A DNA stretch of 64,000 nucleotides, from NCBI GenBank assembly GCA_028673005.1, contig CM054113.1:204901504-204965503 (forward strand), in the 5' to 3' direction. The translations under genes and the position numbers were made by a program. Of this stretch, positions 1 to 12,500 are shown one piece after another (the stretch's first letter is position 1; each line of letters starts with the position of its first letter). Below the pieces are notes generated by a model. The model searched no databases. It saw only the letters and a list, made by a program, of their open reading frames with translations, and was not told where the DNA came from. The stretch is from Tanypteryx hageni. Its lineage: Eukaryota > Arthropoda > Insecta > Odonata > Petaluridae.

Positions 1-2045
1 ACTACCTGAAAAAGGATTTATTTGTTGCATTTCGTCCAAATAACGCATTTGGTGGAGTTTAATATACATTCCGTGAATTTACGTACCATCCGATGGTTCA
101 TATTCTGAAACTACAGGACTGAAATCTTCCTGTTTCGTCCTCCTCCATCATGGATAATATGTAGGTTGAAAATAATGAGAACTGCAGCATTATTGCCAGC
201 ATCTGATTGCAACAGTGTATGAAAGTTCTGACAAACCGAAGATTATTATTTTCACGTCAGTTTTGCACTCTTATTATGGGATCGTAACCTGAGATTCTTA
301 TTTTTTCCTTACTTTCCTTTGCCAATTCAACTAACTTTCGTGATCTCTCCATAGCAGCTGATTGCCAAACTAATAACAAAAGATAAAAGATAACGTAACA
401 ACGTACAGACGAAACAATCCTGGACCACAAACGCTTCGGGAAAATAAACCTATATATTGTAATACTCGTAGCTCTACCCATGGGGACAACTTAATAGGGA
501 ACAAGAACATCGTAACGTTGTGTTACAACTTAAATAGTTGTATTATTTTCATGGAAGAACATCGTATGTCGAGTTACGATATATCTATTTCTTATTTTCA
601 CGGAAGAACATCGTATTTAAAAATACGATAGTTTTCCACGCACAAAACGATGCATTTTCAGATACAATGAAAAACAACTACTTATTTACGGAGATATTGT
701 TGTTATATTGTTACAATTCTTCTACAGATGGTGTAGCTTGATGTGTAGTTTCTACCAAACATCGTAACTCAAAATACACAAAAAGTGAGCTACGATGTTT
801 TTCCTTGCGCAGTGCGATATTTTTACTATCAGGATTAATGTAAAGAAATTTTATTTTAGTTTTGGTTTATCTAGTTCAGTATGATTTTAGGATTAGGCTA
901 TAACTCATTCGATAAACTCAAATAAATCTACTCTGTGCCTTGCATTTTCCTTCGAGTTTTCTCCATCTTTGAAAGTATCAAGAATGGGAAAAAATACCAT
1001 TGTATATTATCAAGTAAATTTTATTAAATTGAAATGTATATATATATTTGGAGCGTGAAAGCTACCAAATAATCATTCTTACATGCAAGGAAGTTTTGCT
1101 ATATCCACAATGTTTTCTGTCACTTAGTGGTAAGCTGACAAGCGTATATTAACGAAGCCGTTCCGATATTTAATATGAATTAGGTTAACTAATCTGTCCG
1201 CATACTCAATATAAAATTTTATGATTGACAAAAATAAAACGGCAATAGGTAAATTTCGCTGTTTTATGATTTTTTTTAACTGCATCATAAATTAAATATT
1301 TGGAATCCTTTTCCTTAAACCTGTTGCTTGTTCTTTTTTATTACTATTGGCTATGCCAATTGTTTTCAGTAATAATTATAAGGTTTTTCAGTAGTTAAAC
1401 TCATCAATTTAAGCATTTTCAAATTGTTTAACTATACCACTTAAGGTGTTTGTTCTCTGGAATACTTTTTGTGTGCCTTTGCGTCGCCAAGTACTAGTCA
1501 CACTTAGATTGTGGGACACGACTCTGAATCTCGCTTCAAATTGCTCGAAGAACACACAAATGTGATGCGATGCAAAAGGGGAAAGACTTCTCCCCTTTAA
1601 AAAGTGAGTGGAATAGGGATAAGTGAAAGGGGTGAAAGGTTAAAGAAAGAAAACAAGGCACTTAATAAAACCACCTTATATTGTGATTCTCATGAACGTA
1701 ATTTTCAGAATTGTACACTCTTTGTTAATCCCCATCCTATTTTCTATATAAATAATGTAATAATATTCCAGTAAGACGAACTTAAATGTACGCATTCTTC
1801 ATTATTGCGTATAAATTTATGCGGTTATGACACCATACTGTATCATTATAAACATTACATAATTCAATGAATATTGCATGGACGATACTTGCTGAGGTGC
1901 GTTGACCCAAAAGCCATAGCACAAGTGAAAATTTATAAGCTCCATTCCTGAATATTAAATAGGCGTTCATGAAGAAATTTACTTGAAAGCCACAGTAATG
2001 TAAGTTTGAATTGGTGGACAATACGAAGCGTGTTCAAGAATAAGT
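1..2045. other. AT-rich DNA without a recognisable gene; local ACATCGTA repeats
   Basis: I see no coding signal here. The only local structure is a recurring ACATCGTA word: plus-strand copies at 507-514, 559-566, 608-615 and 759-766, and an inverted copy at 791-798. The 559 and 608 copies lie in a 49-bp imperfect tandem repeat, and the 759 and 791 copies form the arms of a hairpin (about 756-800). A similar word followed by ATCGAGTTATGATAT recurs near 41286. Short ATG-initiated frames in this interval have no recognisable motifs. Confidence 0.6.
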
Positions 2046-3260
2046 ACTTAAGTAAAATATTAGGAAAAGGTAGGGATAGAGGAAAAAGAGGAAACTTGCG
2101 AAGAAGAGAAGCAGAGGATGGTTGGAGGCGAAGAACAGGAAAAATTGAGAGAAAAATAAATAGATAGGGAAAGAGAAATATGGAAGAGATAGTGAAAGAG
2201 AGAGAGAGAGAAAGAGACTGAGATATTGACTGGGAAGCCCGTATGATGAGAGAGGGAGAAATCTAAAGCCAGAGAGAGAGAGAGAGAGAGAGAGATGGAG
2301 GAGGAGAATGAGTGGTGACAACTCACCCTCCTTTCCTTTTCCATCATTTTTTCAAAGGCCGCCATCACGTACGTAAATCTCCAGAGACGTCAAAGGGGGA
2401 AACGAAAACGAAAGAGACGAAGGGGGGAAGGGACAGGTAGTGCATGGAGGAGGAAGAGAAACTTGGAGCAAAGCGGATGGAAAAGAAGAGAGATAGAGAG
2501 AAACTGAAAGAGCGACGGAGAAGATTTGGCTGGAATGGGGCTCATTAGAGTTTCTGGGAAGAGAAAGGCGTATAGGGTAGGGGGAAGGATGGAAGGGGGG
2601 ATTTACAGATCGACATGGGGGCCCTTGTTTCCATGGCAATGAATACGATGGAGAGAGAGAGAGAGAGAGAGAGAAGGTGGGGAGACAGACGGCGTGGTGA
2701 GGGAGGGAGAAAGAAGACGGTGGGTGAGGTGGACGGGTTGGGAGAGGGAGAGATGTAGAGGAGTATAGGAGAGAGGGGGACAGAGGGAGCGTTGTATATA
2801 GACGGGTGGGTGTAGGGGGGGAGGAGTCTGAAGGGGTTGTTAAGGAAATTGAAAAGTATTTGGAGCGGGGATGGGCGATGGAAGGGAGGGAGGGGAGAGG
2901 AGGCTAAGAGAGACGTGAAAAAGGAGATCGAGGGAATTGGGGAAAACAGACTAAGATAGGATAGAAAGGTTAGAAGAGAGTGGGAGATAGAAAGGGAGAG
3001 GTTATGAGGAGGAAAGGAGGAGAGAGGGAAAAGCAAAAAATATATACGGGGAGAGAGAGTGGGAAAGGGAGGGAGGAAAGGGATGGAGGCAGGGGGGAAA
3101 GGGGGAGGAAAGGGAGGGAAAAGTGGAGAGGAAAGGGGGGAGGAAAGGGAGGATGGAAAGGGGGGAGGAAAGGGAGAGAGGGAAGGGAGGGAGGAAAGGG
3201 ACGTAGGAAAGGGAGGGAGGAAACGGAGTGCGTTTGACCGCAGCATCGGAAGAAAGTGAA
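2046..3260. repeat. Polypurine tract (GA-rich, with (GA)n cores)
   Basis: About 1.2 kb in which the plus strand is almost purely A and G. It contains perfect (GA)n runs near 2190-2215, 2270-2295 and 2650-2674, and a degenerate GGGAGGAAA-type repeat from about 3060 to 3230. All long reading frames here are low-complexity products (Ser/Leu/Pro on one strand, Gly/Arg/Glu on the other) and are not credible genes. Confidence 0.9.
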
Positions 3261-4487
3261 GGGATTAGTCGCACACTTTGAGGAACAAAGCCCACTCCAT
3301 GAAGAATTTTTAGTTGAGTGTTCCGTGGACCATTGGCACTGAGTGAGGCGTGTTGGAGGGTTTTAACAGAGGCGACAAAAGGTGTTTTAGTTTGCATTCA
3401 GCAAGTAAGTCGTCCGAAATGAAAAAGAGAAGCTTATTCTAAGGATCTCGAGACGGAAAAAATAAGGTTTAAACTCGTTCGGGGATTCGAAAAAATAAAT
3501 AAAGGGACGGAGGTGTAGTTCGGTGGATATGAAGCGCGAGGTTACAGCTCCTCAAGGAGCAATTGCTCGAGGACAGTTTTTTCGATCAACTGTCAATTTT
3601 CCACTTTTTAATTACACATTCTTTCCTGTATTTAAATTTATTTGGCTATTTAGAATTTAAATCTACTTTTTACAGTGGCAAATAGCTTCAAAAGGGTCTG
3701 TAAATTTGTTACTTAACCAGTAATACGCTTGTTAGTTTCCCTGTCAAATTAATAGATAAATGCTACTAGGTATAATTTCGCGTTGTAGGTGTTGTTCAGC
3801 ATCTGTAAAAGATAAAAGATAAAACTTATTATTTCAAATTTCTCAGGAGGAAATTGAATTATAGTTATCATATTAAGATTCGCACAGTACTGATTGAGAA
3901 ATTTGAAATATAGTCATCATATTAAGATTCGCACAGTACTGATTAATATTTAATTAGGTATAAATTAACGTTTTTTGTAATGTAATTTTTCTGAATTAAT
4001 ATTATGCACATTTAATGAACAGTACGATTTTACGAATGTATTCCTCTGGCATAAGTGTTTTCGTTTAGCATTGATTTGACTGATTTTTCAAAATTTAGTT
4101 TTGCGACTTAATTTAGCGCAAGAAGGTTATTTCAAGTTATAAGTTATGGGTTGAACTCAATTTTTATGATGTTGAAGAATAAGAATATTTGGAAAACTAG
4201 TAAAATTCTGTCTTTATTATTATTGAAAATTTAAAGATAAAGTGTGAGATAGAATGTCTATAATATGATACAATCTTTTCTACACTTTGAAAGAGTTCTT
4301 GAAAATCAATTCTAAAATTAAGAAAGCAAATTATGTTCGAACATTCTTTCTTATCAAGCTTAAAGCGTCTTCAAGGGAAGGGGTACTTAAAAGAACATGC
4401 AAATATCAATTCCACGAGGAACGCTCAAATAAAACCCAATTTCATCTCAACGTTGGGATGGCAAGTTAAACGCACTAGGATTAGTCT
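3261..4487. other. AT-rich DNA without a gene; 49-bp tandem duplication at 3851-3950
   Basis: No coding evidence. At about 3851-3950 a 49-bp unit is present twice: the word CATATTAAGATTCGCACAG starts at 3869 and again at 3918, and the rest of the unit is nearly identical. The two copies differ by a few substitutions, so this is a fairly recent local duplication. Nothing else stands out. Confidence 0.65.
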
Positions 4488-4558
4488 GCCTCTATAGTTC
4501 AGTGATAGAATAACCATCTGGTAAGTGCACGACCCGGGTTCGATTTCTCCTGCTTTCC
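4488..4558 (+). repeat. tRNA-like sequence, probably a SINE head or tRNA pseudogene
   Basis: The segment has an A-box-like stretch (TAGTTCAGTGATAGAA) and a B box (GGTTCGATTTC) at the spacing of a tRNA-Gly-like gene, and the GACCCGGGTTCGA T-arm context is well kept. The anticodon-stem halves do not pair, and the acceptor and T stems carry mismatches, so a functional tRNA is unlikely. A tRNA-derived SINE head or decayed tRNA copy fits better. No A-tail or TSD was found. Confidence 0.5.
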
Positions 4559-5095
4559 AGAAATAATTATATTTCAGCATATGCTTACTTGCATAGAATT
4601 TAAGATAAACTTTCCACTGTATTGAAAAACTGAAATAGTTGTTTTAAAAAATAATGATTATGTTTTAGAGCAGGGTTAAGAAAGGTTATGCGATATGTTT
4701 GTGTGCCAATGTTTGTATTTCTCTGATGTTGGATTCCAATTACTAAGTTGCTTTGTAGAAGTAAATTTTCATTCTTATTTTAATATATTGTGCCTAAGGA
4801 GAAAATATGAAGTTATTCTGATGATGCTATCATCAAATAATTACAAGCAATAGATAAATATAACATATTTAAATTATCTGATATCGTGTCATCTGTAATT
4901 CCTCTTCTTCGGTAGCTGCTAAATAATCATTGACTGATAGGCGCCGGTTATTTTGAATACTCCGGCCTTAAAGACGTTTCAACACTGTAGGAATGTTCTT
5001 TGAACATAATTTAAATTTTTTAATTTCTGTAACGGTTTTCAAGAACTGTTTCAGTGTTGAAAAGGTTGGCTTAAAAAATAAATTTTGGAGCCCTA

Positions 5096-6770
5096 TGGTT
5101 AATTACAATAAAAATCTGATGTGGCCACCACATGACTTTCTCCATACCTGTAATATTTCAAAAAATTCCAAATAGGTTACATAATAACAAATATTTTATG
5201 AAACCGAGAAAATTTTAGACATTACAAAGAACAGAAATAAACTCAAACCATAGCCTTCTGATATTGGATATATCCACAAAACTCCAACAATTAAGAAAAG
5301 AAAAAGGAGCGTTACTAAGAGGTAACTAAGCGTCAATTGTTAACAATAGTCGTCGGTAGGTGGCGTGGTGGTGGCAGCTAAAAATATAAGATATCTCTCA
5401 AACAATGCATTATATGGTAAAATGTTTCAAACAAAGGTTGTAGAAAATTAAATTTCCTACTACCTTTAATCCAGTTCATTTTTGCATTTATCTAATATTA
5501 AAGCAAATATTTCAAAATAACGGATGTGACAAGAGTAAACACCCACTTTCGGTTGACCGATTTTTACCAAAACTAATCAATTCTTCTGACATTTATAAAA
5601 ATGTTGAATATAAAATTTCGCGTTGACCTGATTAATAGTTTTTGAGTTAGAGCACCCACAAAAACCTATCATACACAGACATCATCGAGAAAATGGTCAA
5701 AACGTGTTCAGGGGACCTCAAAACATGTATTTCCGTTGAAATCTCGAAGTCGATTTTTTTCATGAATACAATACTTTCCCCTATACTACTTATATGGAGA
5801 AAGTAAAAATTAAAAAAGAAGTACACAAATACACATTTCCCGCATTTCGTCACCTTTACGATCGGCCTACTAAGGATGGAATCTTTAATTCCGAAATACG
5901 TATTTAGGCATTCTTTTAAAAAAGAAGTACACTTTTGGTTTGTTTGCTTGCGTGATTCGTGCCTATATAAACAAGTCTCCCTGGCGTGGAGTAGTTCCCC
6001 TAAACGCGGATTGTTTGAGATTGTGTGTGTTAGGTCCCTGGCGTGGAGTAATTTCCCCTAAATCGCAGTGTATTTGTGTATTTCTTTTTTAATATTTACT
6101 TTCTCCATACGTAGTTTAGGGTATTGTTTTCATGGAAAAAATTGACTACAAAATTTCAACGGAAATACACCTTTTGTCTATTTTCTCGATGATGTCTGTG
6201 TGTGTATGTGATAGCTTTTTTGTGGTGCTCTAACTCAAAAAATATTAATCAGATCAATGTGAAATTTTATATTCATCATTTCTATGAAAGTCACAAGAAC
6301 TGATTAGTTTTTGGTAAACAACAGTCAAACGGAAGTGGTGTTGACTCTTATCACTTATCCGTTATTTTTAGATATTTGCTTTAATATTTGATAAATGTAA
6401 AAATGTTTCAGAATAAAAGTTGTAGGAAATTTTATTTTCTACGTTTGTTTGATACATTTTCCCATATAATGCATTGTCTAAGAGATATCTTATATTTTAG
6501 GTGCCACCGACGACTATTGTTAACAATTGACCCTTAGTTACCTCTTAGTAACGCTCCTTTTTCTTTTCTTAATTGGTGGAGCTTTGTGGCTATATCCAAT
6601 TTTGGATGGCTATGGTTTGAGTTTATTTCTGTTCTTTGTAAAGTCTAAAATTTTCTCGCAGTTTCTTAAAATATTTATTATTATGTAATCTATTTGGAAT
6701 TTTTAGAAATATTACAGAAATGGAGAAAGTCATGTGGTGGCTACATCAGATTTTATTTATGGTTATAAGG
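5096..6770. repeat. 1.67-kb long inverted repeat (foldback, arms about 0.7 kb)
   Basis: The left arm (about 5096-5836) is matched in reverse complement by the right arm (about 6068-6770). Examples: GGAGCGTTACTAAGAGGTAA near 5308 pairs with TTACCTCTTAGTAACGCTCC near 6538, and ACCACATGACTTTCTCCAT near 5129 pairs with the complement near 6720. The arms have diverged by substitutions and small indels but align end to end. The spacer (about 5837-6067) holds a 57-bp tandem repeat (TCCCTGGCGTGGAGTA at 5978 and 6035) and a second copy of AAAAAAGAAGTACAC. No transposase gene is present. A fragment resembling the arms (a GAGTYAGAGCRCCCRCAAAAAC motif) recurs near 29672. Confidence 0.9.
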
Positions 6771-7490
6771 AGATTGGATTATATTAAAGACAAATTCACT
6801 CAGGGCCATAACTTTTAAATTATTGATAATTATAAATCGCATGATAATTATAGTTGTAAATCTAACCTATATGAAGTATACTGAAAAATTATGCGGATTT
6901 GAATAGCCACGAGATCCGGGAAATTTCTGTAATTTTCCTCCTACAATTTTATTACCATTTCGTCCAACATTTGTATGGCGTTACTCTATTGTCATAATCA
7001 TCCCGATGACAACTGCTATGTTTCAATCCCTCACTGCGAAAAATAATGTAAAACAGGATTATGTAGACCAGGGATTCATAATCTGGTGCTCCAGAGCATT
7101 CTAAGAGTGCCAGTCAACAAGTTACGTTCTAAGGCAGCAATTACTTATCGTTTTAAATAAATTTATTTTATTAATATATTGTATATTAAAACACCCTAGT
7201 AATAACTTAGCAGTTGATTTGTTTTTATTTATTATTATTCGTTATTCCGAAAAAATCTGGGATGCTCTTTTGATAATATGGAATATAATTCGGTACTCAA
7301 CGCGCTGAAAAAGTTGGAAACCCTTGCTGTAGTGGTATGCAAAAAATGCAGTAGCTTGTTCCTGTTTCTCTGATTGGGTCTGCTGGGACGCAATAATGGA
7401 GTGCGTGCCTGGTTGTGCATGGGAGGAGAGATTGCCGTACGTACAAGGGATGAATGAGGAGCGAACAAGAGCATATGACTCTGGAGAGCG
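6771..7490. other. AT-rich DNA, nothing recognised
   Basis: No repeat, RNA gene or coding region that I can support. Short reading frames show no motifs. Confidence 0.5.
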
Positions 7491-8760
7491 CGGTAGAGCG
7501 GGGCAGTAAGAGAGAGAGAAGGAGGGCGGGAATGAGAGAGAGAAAGGGAGGGAATTAGAGAGAGCAAGAGAGGGAATTAGAGAGAGAGAGGGAATTAGAG
7601 AGAGCAAGAGAAGGAATGAGAGAGGGAGTGAGAGTGATAGATCGAGAGAGAGAAGTGAGAGAGAAAGAGAGGGAGGGAAAAGAGAGACATAGTGAGAGGA
7701 CGGTGGGAGTGAGAGAGAGAGGGAGTGAAAAGAGAGTGAAAGAGATGGAGTGAGAGAGAGTGGAAGAGAGGAAGTGAGAGGGAGGGAGAGAGAAGAGAGA
7801 AGTAAAGGAGAGGAAGTGAGAAAGAGAGGGAGAGGAAGTGAGATACAAAGAGAGAGATGAAGAGGGAGGGAGAGGGAGTGAGAGAGCAAGGAATGAGAGG
7901 GAGTGAGATAGAGAGAAAGTGAGAGAGAGAGGTAGTGAGTGAGGGAGAGAGAGAAAGAGAGAGGGGAAAGGGAGAAAGTGATGGGGAGAAAGAGAAGGTT
8001 TGAGATGGAGGGATCAAGAGAGAGGAAATGAGAAAGAATGAATCGCAGGCGAAGGAGAATGGGAGGACGGGAGGAATGACTAAATAGGCGAAAGTGACAC
8101 GTGATCAATCCAAAGTAGAAAGCATGTAAAAATACGTTTGGATGTTGTGCGTGTGTGCGCGCGCGATGGGTGTTGGAGGCAAGAGGGGGATGAGGTAGCA
8201 GAGTGAATGTGTTTAGGCGTGGAGGAAATGTGGAGGGGAATGAGACTTGATGAGGAAGAGAGGAGGCGTTGTGAGAGAAGTGCAGAGTGCACGCTGGGAA
8301 GTTTACGGTCGGGAGAGAAGAGTTCAGAAGATGTGGAGGGAAATGAGGGGTTTCTACCGAGTGAGACGATAAGGGGTGCGAGAGGGGAATTAAGGAGGAG
8401 TGGGAGGCGATGTGAAGGATATAAAGTGATTGCGGAGGGGAGCGTGGGTAGGTGTGAATGAAGTCTGCGTGGAGGAGATTTGAAGGACGTGGAGGAGGAA
8501 GAGAAGGCGCTCGGGGAGAGAGTGGCGTGGGTGGAAAGGAGAAGGGTGGCGAGGAGGGAGAGAGGGCGAGACGGGCGTGTAGGAGGGATTTTCGACGAGG
8601 AAATGACGGGACCAAGTGAGACGCGAGGATGTCGCGTCAGGTAATGGGAAGAGACAAGGGAAGGATTTAAGAGCGGGATTGCCGGTTAGCGGCGGCATGG
8701 AGAGCCTTCAGAGCAAAAGGACTTGGAGAGGGATTGCGCAGGGGCCGGCTCTTGTTTTTT
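7491..8760. repeat. Polypurine tract with (GA)n core and degenerate flank
   Basis: From 7500 to about 8060 the plus strand is a GAGAGR-type tract with repeating words such as GAGGGAATTAGAGAGAGAGA. From 8140 to 8750 it grades into degenerate purine-rich sequence. A short alternating TGTGCGTGTGTGCGCGCGCG segment at about 8145-8166 may favour Z-DNA. The long minus-strand reading frames across this tract are Ser/Leu/Pro low-complexity and are not genes. Confidence 0.9.
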
Positions 8761-9501
8761 TCTTCCCCTCCCTGGCCGTCGCTTTACTAATGAAGAAGAT
8801 ATATCTTCCAAAATGCTAGTTTTGCTTCGTTAGAGGATCTGCTGTTATGGCGCCCGAAAAATAAGCAATCGTTAGGGTGGATTTTTTTTGTTTCTTTTGC
8901 GATCGCAGATGAATTGTTTTGGGTTTGTTAGAGAGAGCCTCGTGAATGAGAATGTGGTCGGGTCAATGATGAATTGGCACGCGCGTATGTTCGAATACAT
9001 GCATCTATTTTCGGCACAATATGGAACATCATATACTAATATAATGCAATCCTTAAGTACAATCAAAAATATAAGCTTAGATTGAATATTTCTTTTTTGG
9101 GCTACATACAGCATAACTTAATATAACATTACCATTCTGTTATAAACATTAGCTTGACTATTGTTTTGGACAATAAGAACAGAGATATGTGGAGTCCAGA
9201 TGATCGGTCTGAATGTGTTACTCTTAACAAACCATCTCTTGATTCACTCGCAAGAGAAATTAAAAGCTGAACGTACGCGCCAAGAATAGATTCTCCAAGT
9301 TTTTAGCCTCCTTGCAGACGAAAAAGAAATTGCCCTTATGAGTTCAATTTTAATGTTGGTTCGTATCTTTATCAAAACAATACTACATAATTTATAGACT
9401 CCACATAGACACCTTCATGCAATATCAAAGTTATCTTTCAAAGCCTATTTGTATACTGCAGCTGTATTATTACTTTCTCATATATTTAGAGAAATTATTG
9501 T
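8761..9501. other. AT-rich DNA upstream of a LINE insertion, nothing recognised
   Basis: No recognisable feature until the LINE target-site duplication AAATTATTGT at 9492-9501. Confidence 0.5.
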
Positions 9502-12500
9502 CTTCTTCATCTAAAGGCTAAGCCTTGTCTCTGCAACCATGAACTCCTGTCCTCTGCCATTCTCTTCAACATCTCGTACTTCTCAACTCCCATCACTGAC
9601 TCCACGTCATCTAGGTATTTCTTTCTTGGTCTGCCTCTTCCTTTCTTCCCTAAAAGTTTCCCCTCCAAGATGTTCACAATTAATCCATTATGTCTAATCA
9701 CATGGCCTAAAAATTTTGCCTTCCTTTCTTCCATTCCTCTGATCAGTTTCCTTTCTTCTTTTACTTCTTCCAAAACTTCAAGGTTTGTCTTTCTCTCTGT
9801 CCAACTTGTCTTTATCAATCTTCTCCATATCCACATTTCTGTCGCTTCCAGACGGGACCTCTCCCTCTTTCCTAACGTCCAACTTTCACTACCATAAAGT
9901 ATGGTACTCCAGACAAAAGCTTTTGCAAAGGATTTCCTTACTTCCAAATTCATGTGACTGCTTGTCAGTAGGCTCCTTTTGCATTGAAAAGCTTGCTTTG
10001 CAAGTGCTATTCTTCTTTTCACTTCCTGTACACATCTATTATCTTCAGTAATTGTACTACCTAGGTAGCAAAACTGCTTCACCTGCTCAATTTCCTGATT
10101 GTCTATTTTGATCTTTGATATTGTCCCTGCATTACTTTTGCCTATAACCATCAATTTGGTTTTCTTGATATTTATCTTTAATTCCCACTGTTTTAACGTG
10201 TCCGATAATACTTTCAGCATTTTATTCATTTCTCTTTTTGAATCGCTGAATATTACAATGTCATCTGCAAATCTAATGCAGTGTATTCTAACTCCATTTA
10301 TTTTTATGCCTTTTGTCTTTTCCTTCATAACTTCTATACTTTCTTCAATGAACATATTAAACAAATATGGAGATAGCGGACATCCTTGTCTTACTCCTTT
10401 CCTTATCTTTGCTTCACTCTCTAATCCATTTATATTTATTCTTGTAGTTTGATTTTGATAAAGCTTAAAAATTAATCTTCTGTCCCTCCAATCAATACCT
10501 ATTTTTTTCATAGTCTTAAACAACAGTTCCCAATTAACTGTATCAAAGGCCTTCTCCAAATCAATAAACGTTAAATATAATGTCCTGTTCATTTCTAAAC
10601 ATCTTTCCATTATCACCCTGAGGGCTAATATAGCTTCTCTCGTTCCTCTCCCACTTCTAAATCCAAATTGATCTTCACTAATATAATGTTCTATTTTCCT
10701 TTTTATTCTGTTTTTCACGATATAAATTAAAACTTTTGAGGCGTGTGAAAGTAGTGAAATTGTTCTGTAGTTACTGCACTCCACTGCATTCCCCTTCTTT
10801 GGTAAACTTATAGTTTTACTTTTTATAAAGTCATCAGGTAATTTTCCTTTTTCGTAACAATCTTTTATAATTTTAAAGAAATGTTCTTTTGCTTCCTCCC
10901 CTAAGTTCTTCAAAAGTTCTGCAGGTATACCATCAACACCTGTTGCCTTGCCTGAATTAAGATTATTAATAGCTTTATAAAACTCTTCTTTGGTTATTGT
11001 TGGGCCTAGCTCGTCATTTCTTATTTCCTCTTCATTTTCAATAAATCTACATCCATCTCCAACATCTCTTCCACTATATAATTCTTCTATGTATTCTTTC
11101 CACCGAGCACATACTTTTTCATTTTCCCATAACATATTTCCTTCCTTATCCTTAACTATTGCCGATTTAGTTCTTGGTTTGTACTGGAGAGTTTTAATTT
11201 TGAAGTATGCTTTGTCTTGCCTTCCTCCCTTTGTATCTTCCTCAATTTCCTTCACTATCTCTTTGGTCCATCTCTCTTTTTCTTCTCTGCATTTGTTAAT
11301 AATCTCATTCTTAACTTTTTTATAAGTTTCATCATTTCCATTCTTCCTCAACTTGTTCCTTTCTTCAATTAAAATCAGTATCTCCTCAGTCATCCAAGGT
11401 TTTCTAGGCTCCAATTTTCTCTTTCCAATAACTTCCTCTGTAGCTTTAATAACCCCTTTTTTAAATTCCTCCCAACTAAGTTGTCCTTCATAATTTCTCA
11501 TCAACTCATTTGTTTTTTCTTGGTAATTCTTAGCCGTTGGTAACTCTTTCAGTCCCTGTAGATGCCAGTTCTTTTTAACTGTTCTCTTTATTTTCTTAAA
11601 CCTAATATTGCATTTTGCCATGACTAGCTTGTGGTCACTGTCTACATCTGGACCTGGGAAACTATAACACGATTTTACCTGGTTCTTATATCTTCTTTTT
11701 ACTAAAATATAATCTATTTGAAACCTTCTTCTGTCTGGCGCCTCCCATGTGTATCTTCTTCTTTTGGGAACTTCAAAGAAAGTGTTTGATACCATCATCT
11801 CATTCTGTTCACAAAACTCAATTAATCTTTCTCCCCTTTCATTTGTTTCACCTAAACCAAATTTTCCTACCATTCTACTATTTCGACTAGATCCAATCAC
11901 AGCATTAAAGTCTCCCATTATTATTACATTATCTTTATCTTTTGTCATCTTTATAAGTTCTTCTATTTCTTCATACACCTTTTCTACTTCTCCTTCTTCT
12001 GCACTACTTGTTGGGAAATACGCTTGTATTATCACTGTATCCGTTGGCACGGTGCTCATTCTTACCATCAACAACCTATCATTTATGTGATATGTATTGC
12101 AAACACTGTTTGCCCATTTCTTACTAATAATGACTGCTATTCCATTCCTTCCTCTCTTTTCACCTCCACTATGAATTATTCTAAATTTATCACTGTAAAA
12201 ATCTCCTTTCTCTTGCCACCTTGTTTCACATAAACCTAAAATATCAATCTCATTTTTCTCCATTTCTTTCTTTATTTCTTCTAATTTACCTATTTTTAGT
12301 AATGTTCTGACGTTCCAAGTACCTATTTTGACGTTTTGACAGGGATTTCGTTGGATAACGACCTGAGAAGCCCTGCTACATCCCCTGCCGGATCTTGGGT
12401 TCCGAATACCATGATCAGTAACAAATTCCTTTCTAAAACCTTCCATGGTTGCTACCCTCGGGATATCCAATAGGATCTTTAATGGAGTGGTTTCCTGTTG

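Noticed and set aside
2545..3246. A 233-codon minus-strand reading frame and its neighbours
   Set aside because: Same reason: polypurine tract, low-complexity Ser/Pro/Phe product, several overlapping frames.
7242..8615. A 457-codon minus-strand reading frame
   Set aside because: It lies across a GA/CT simple-sequence tract and reads Ser/Leu/Pro low complexity; the opposite strand and other frames are open as well. It is composition, not coding.
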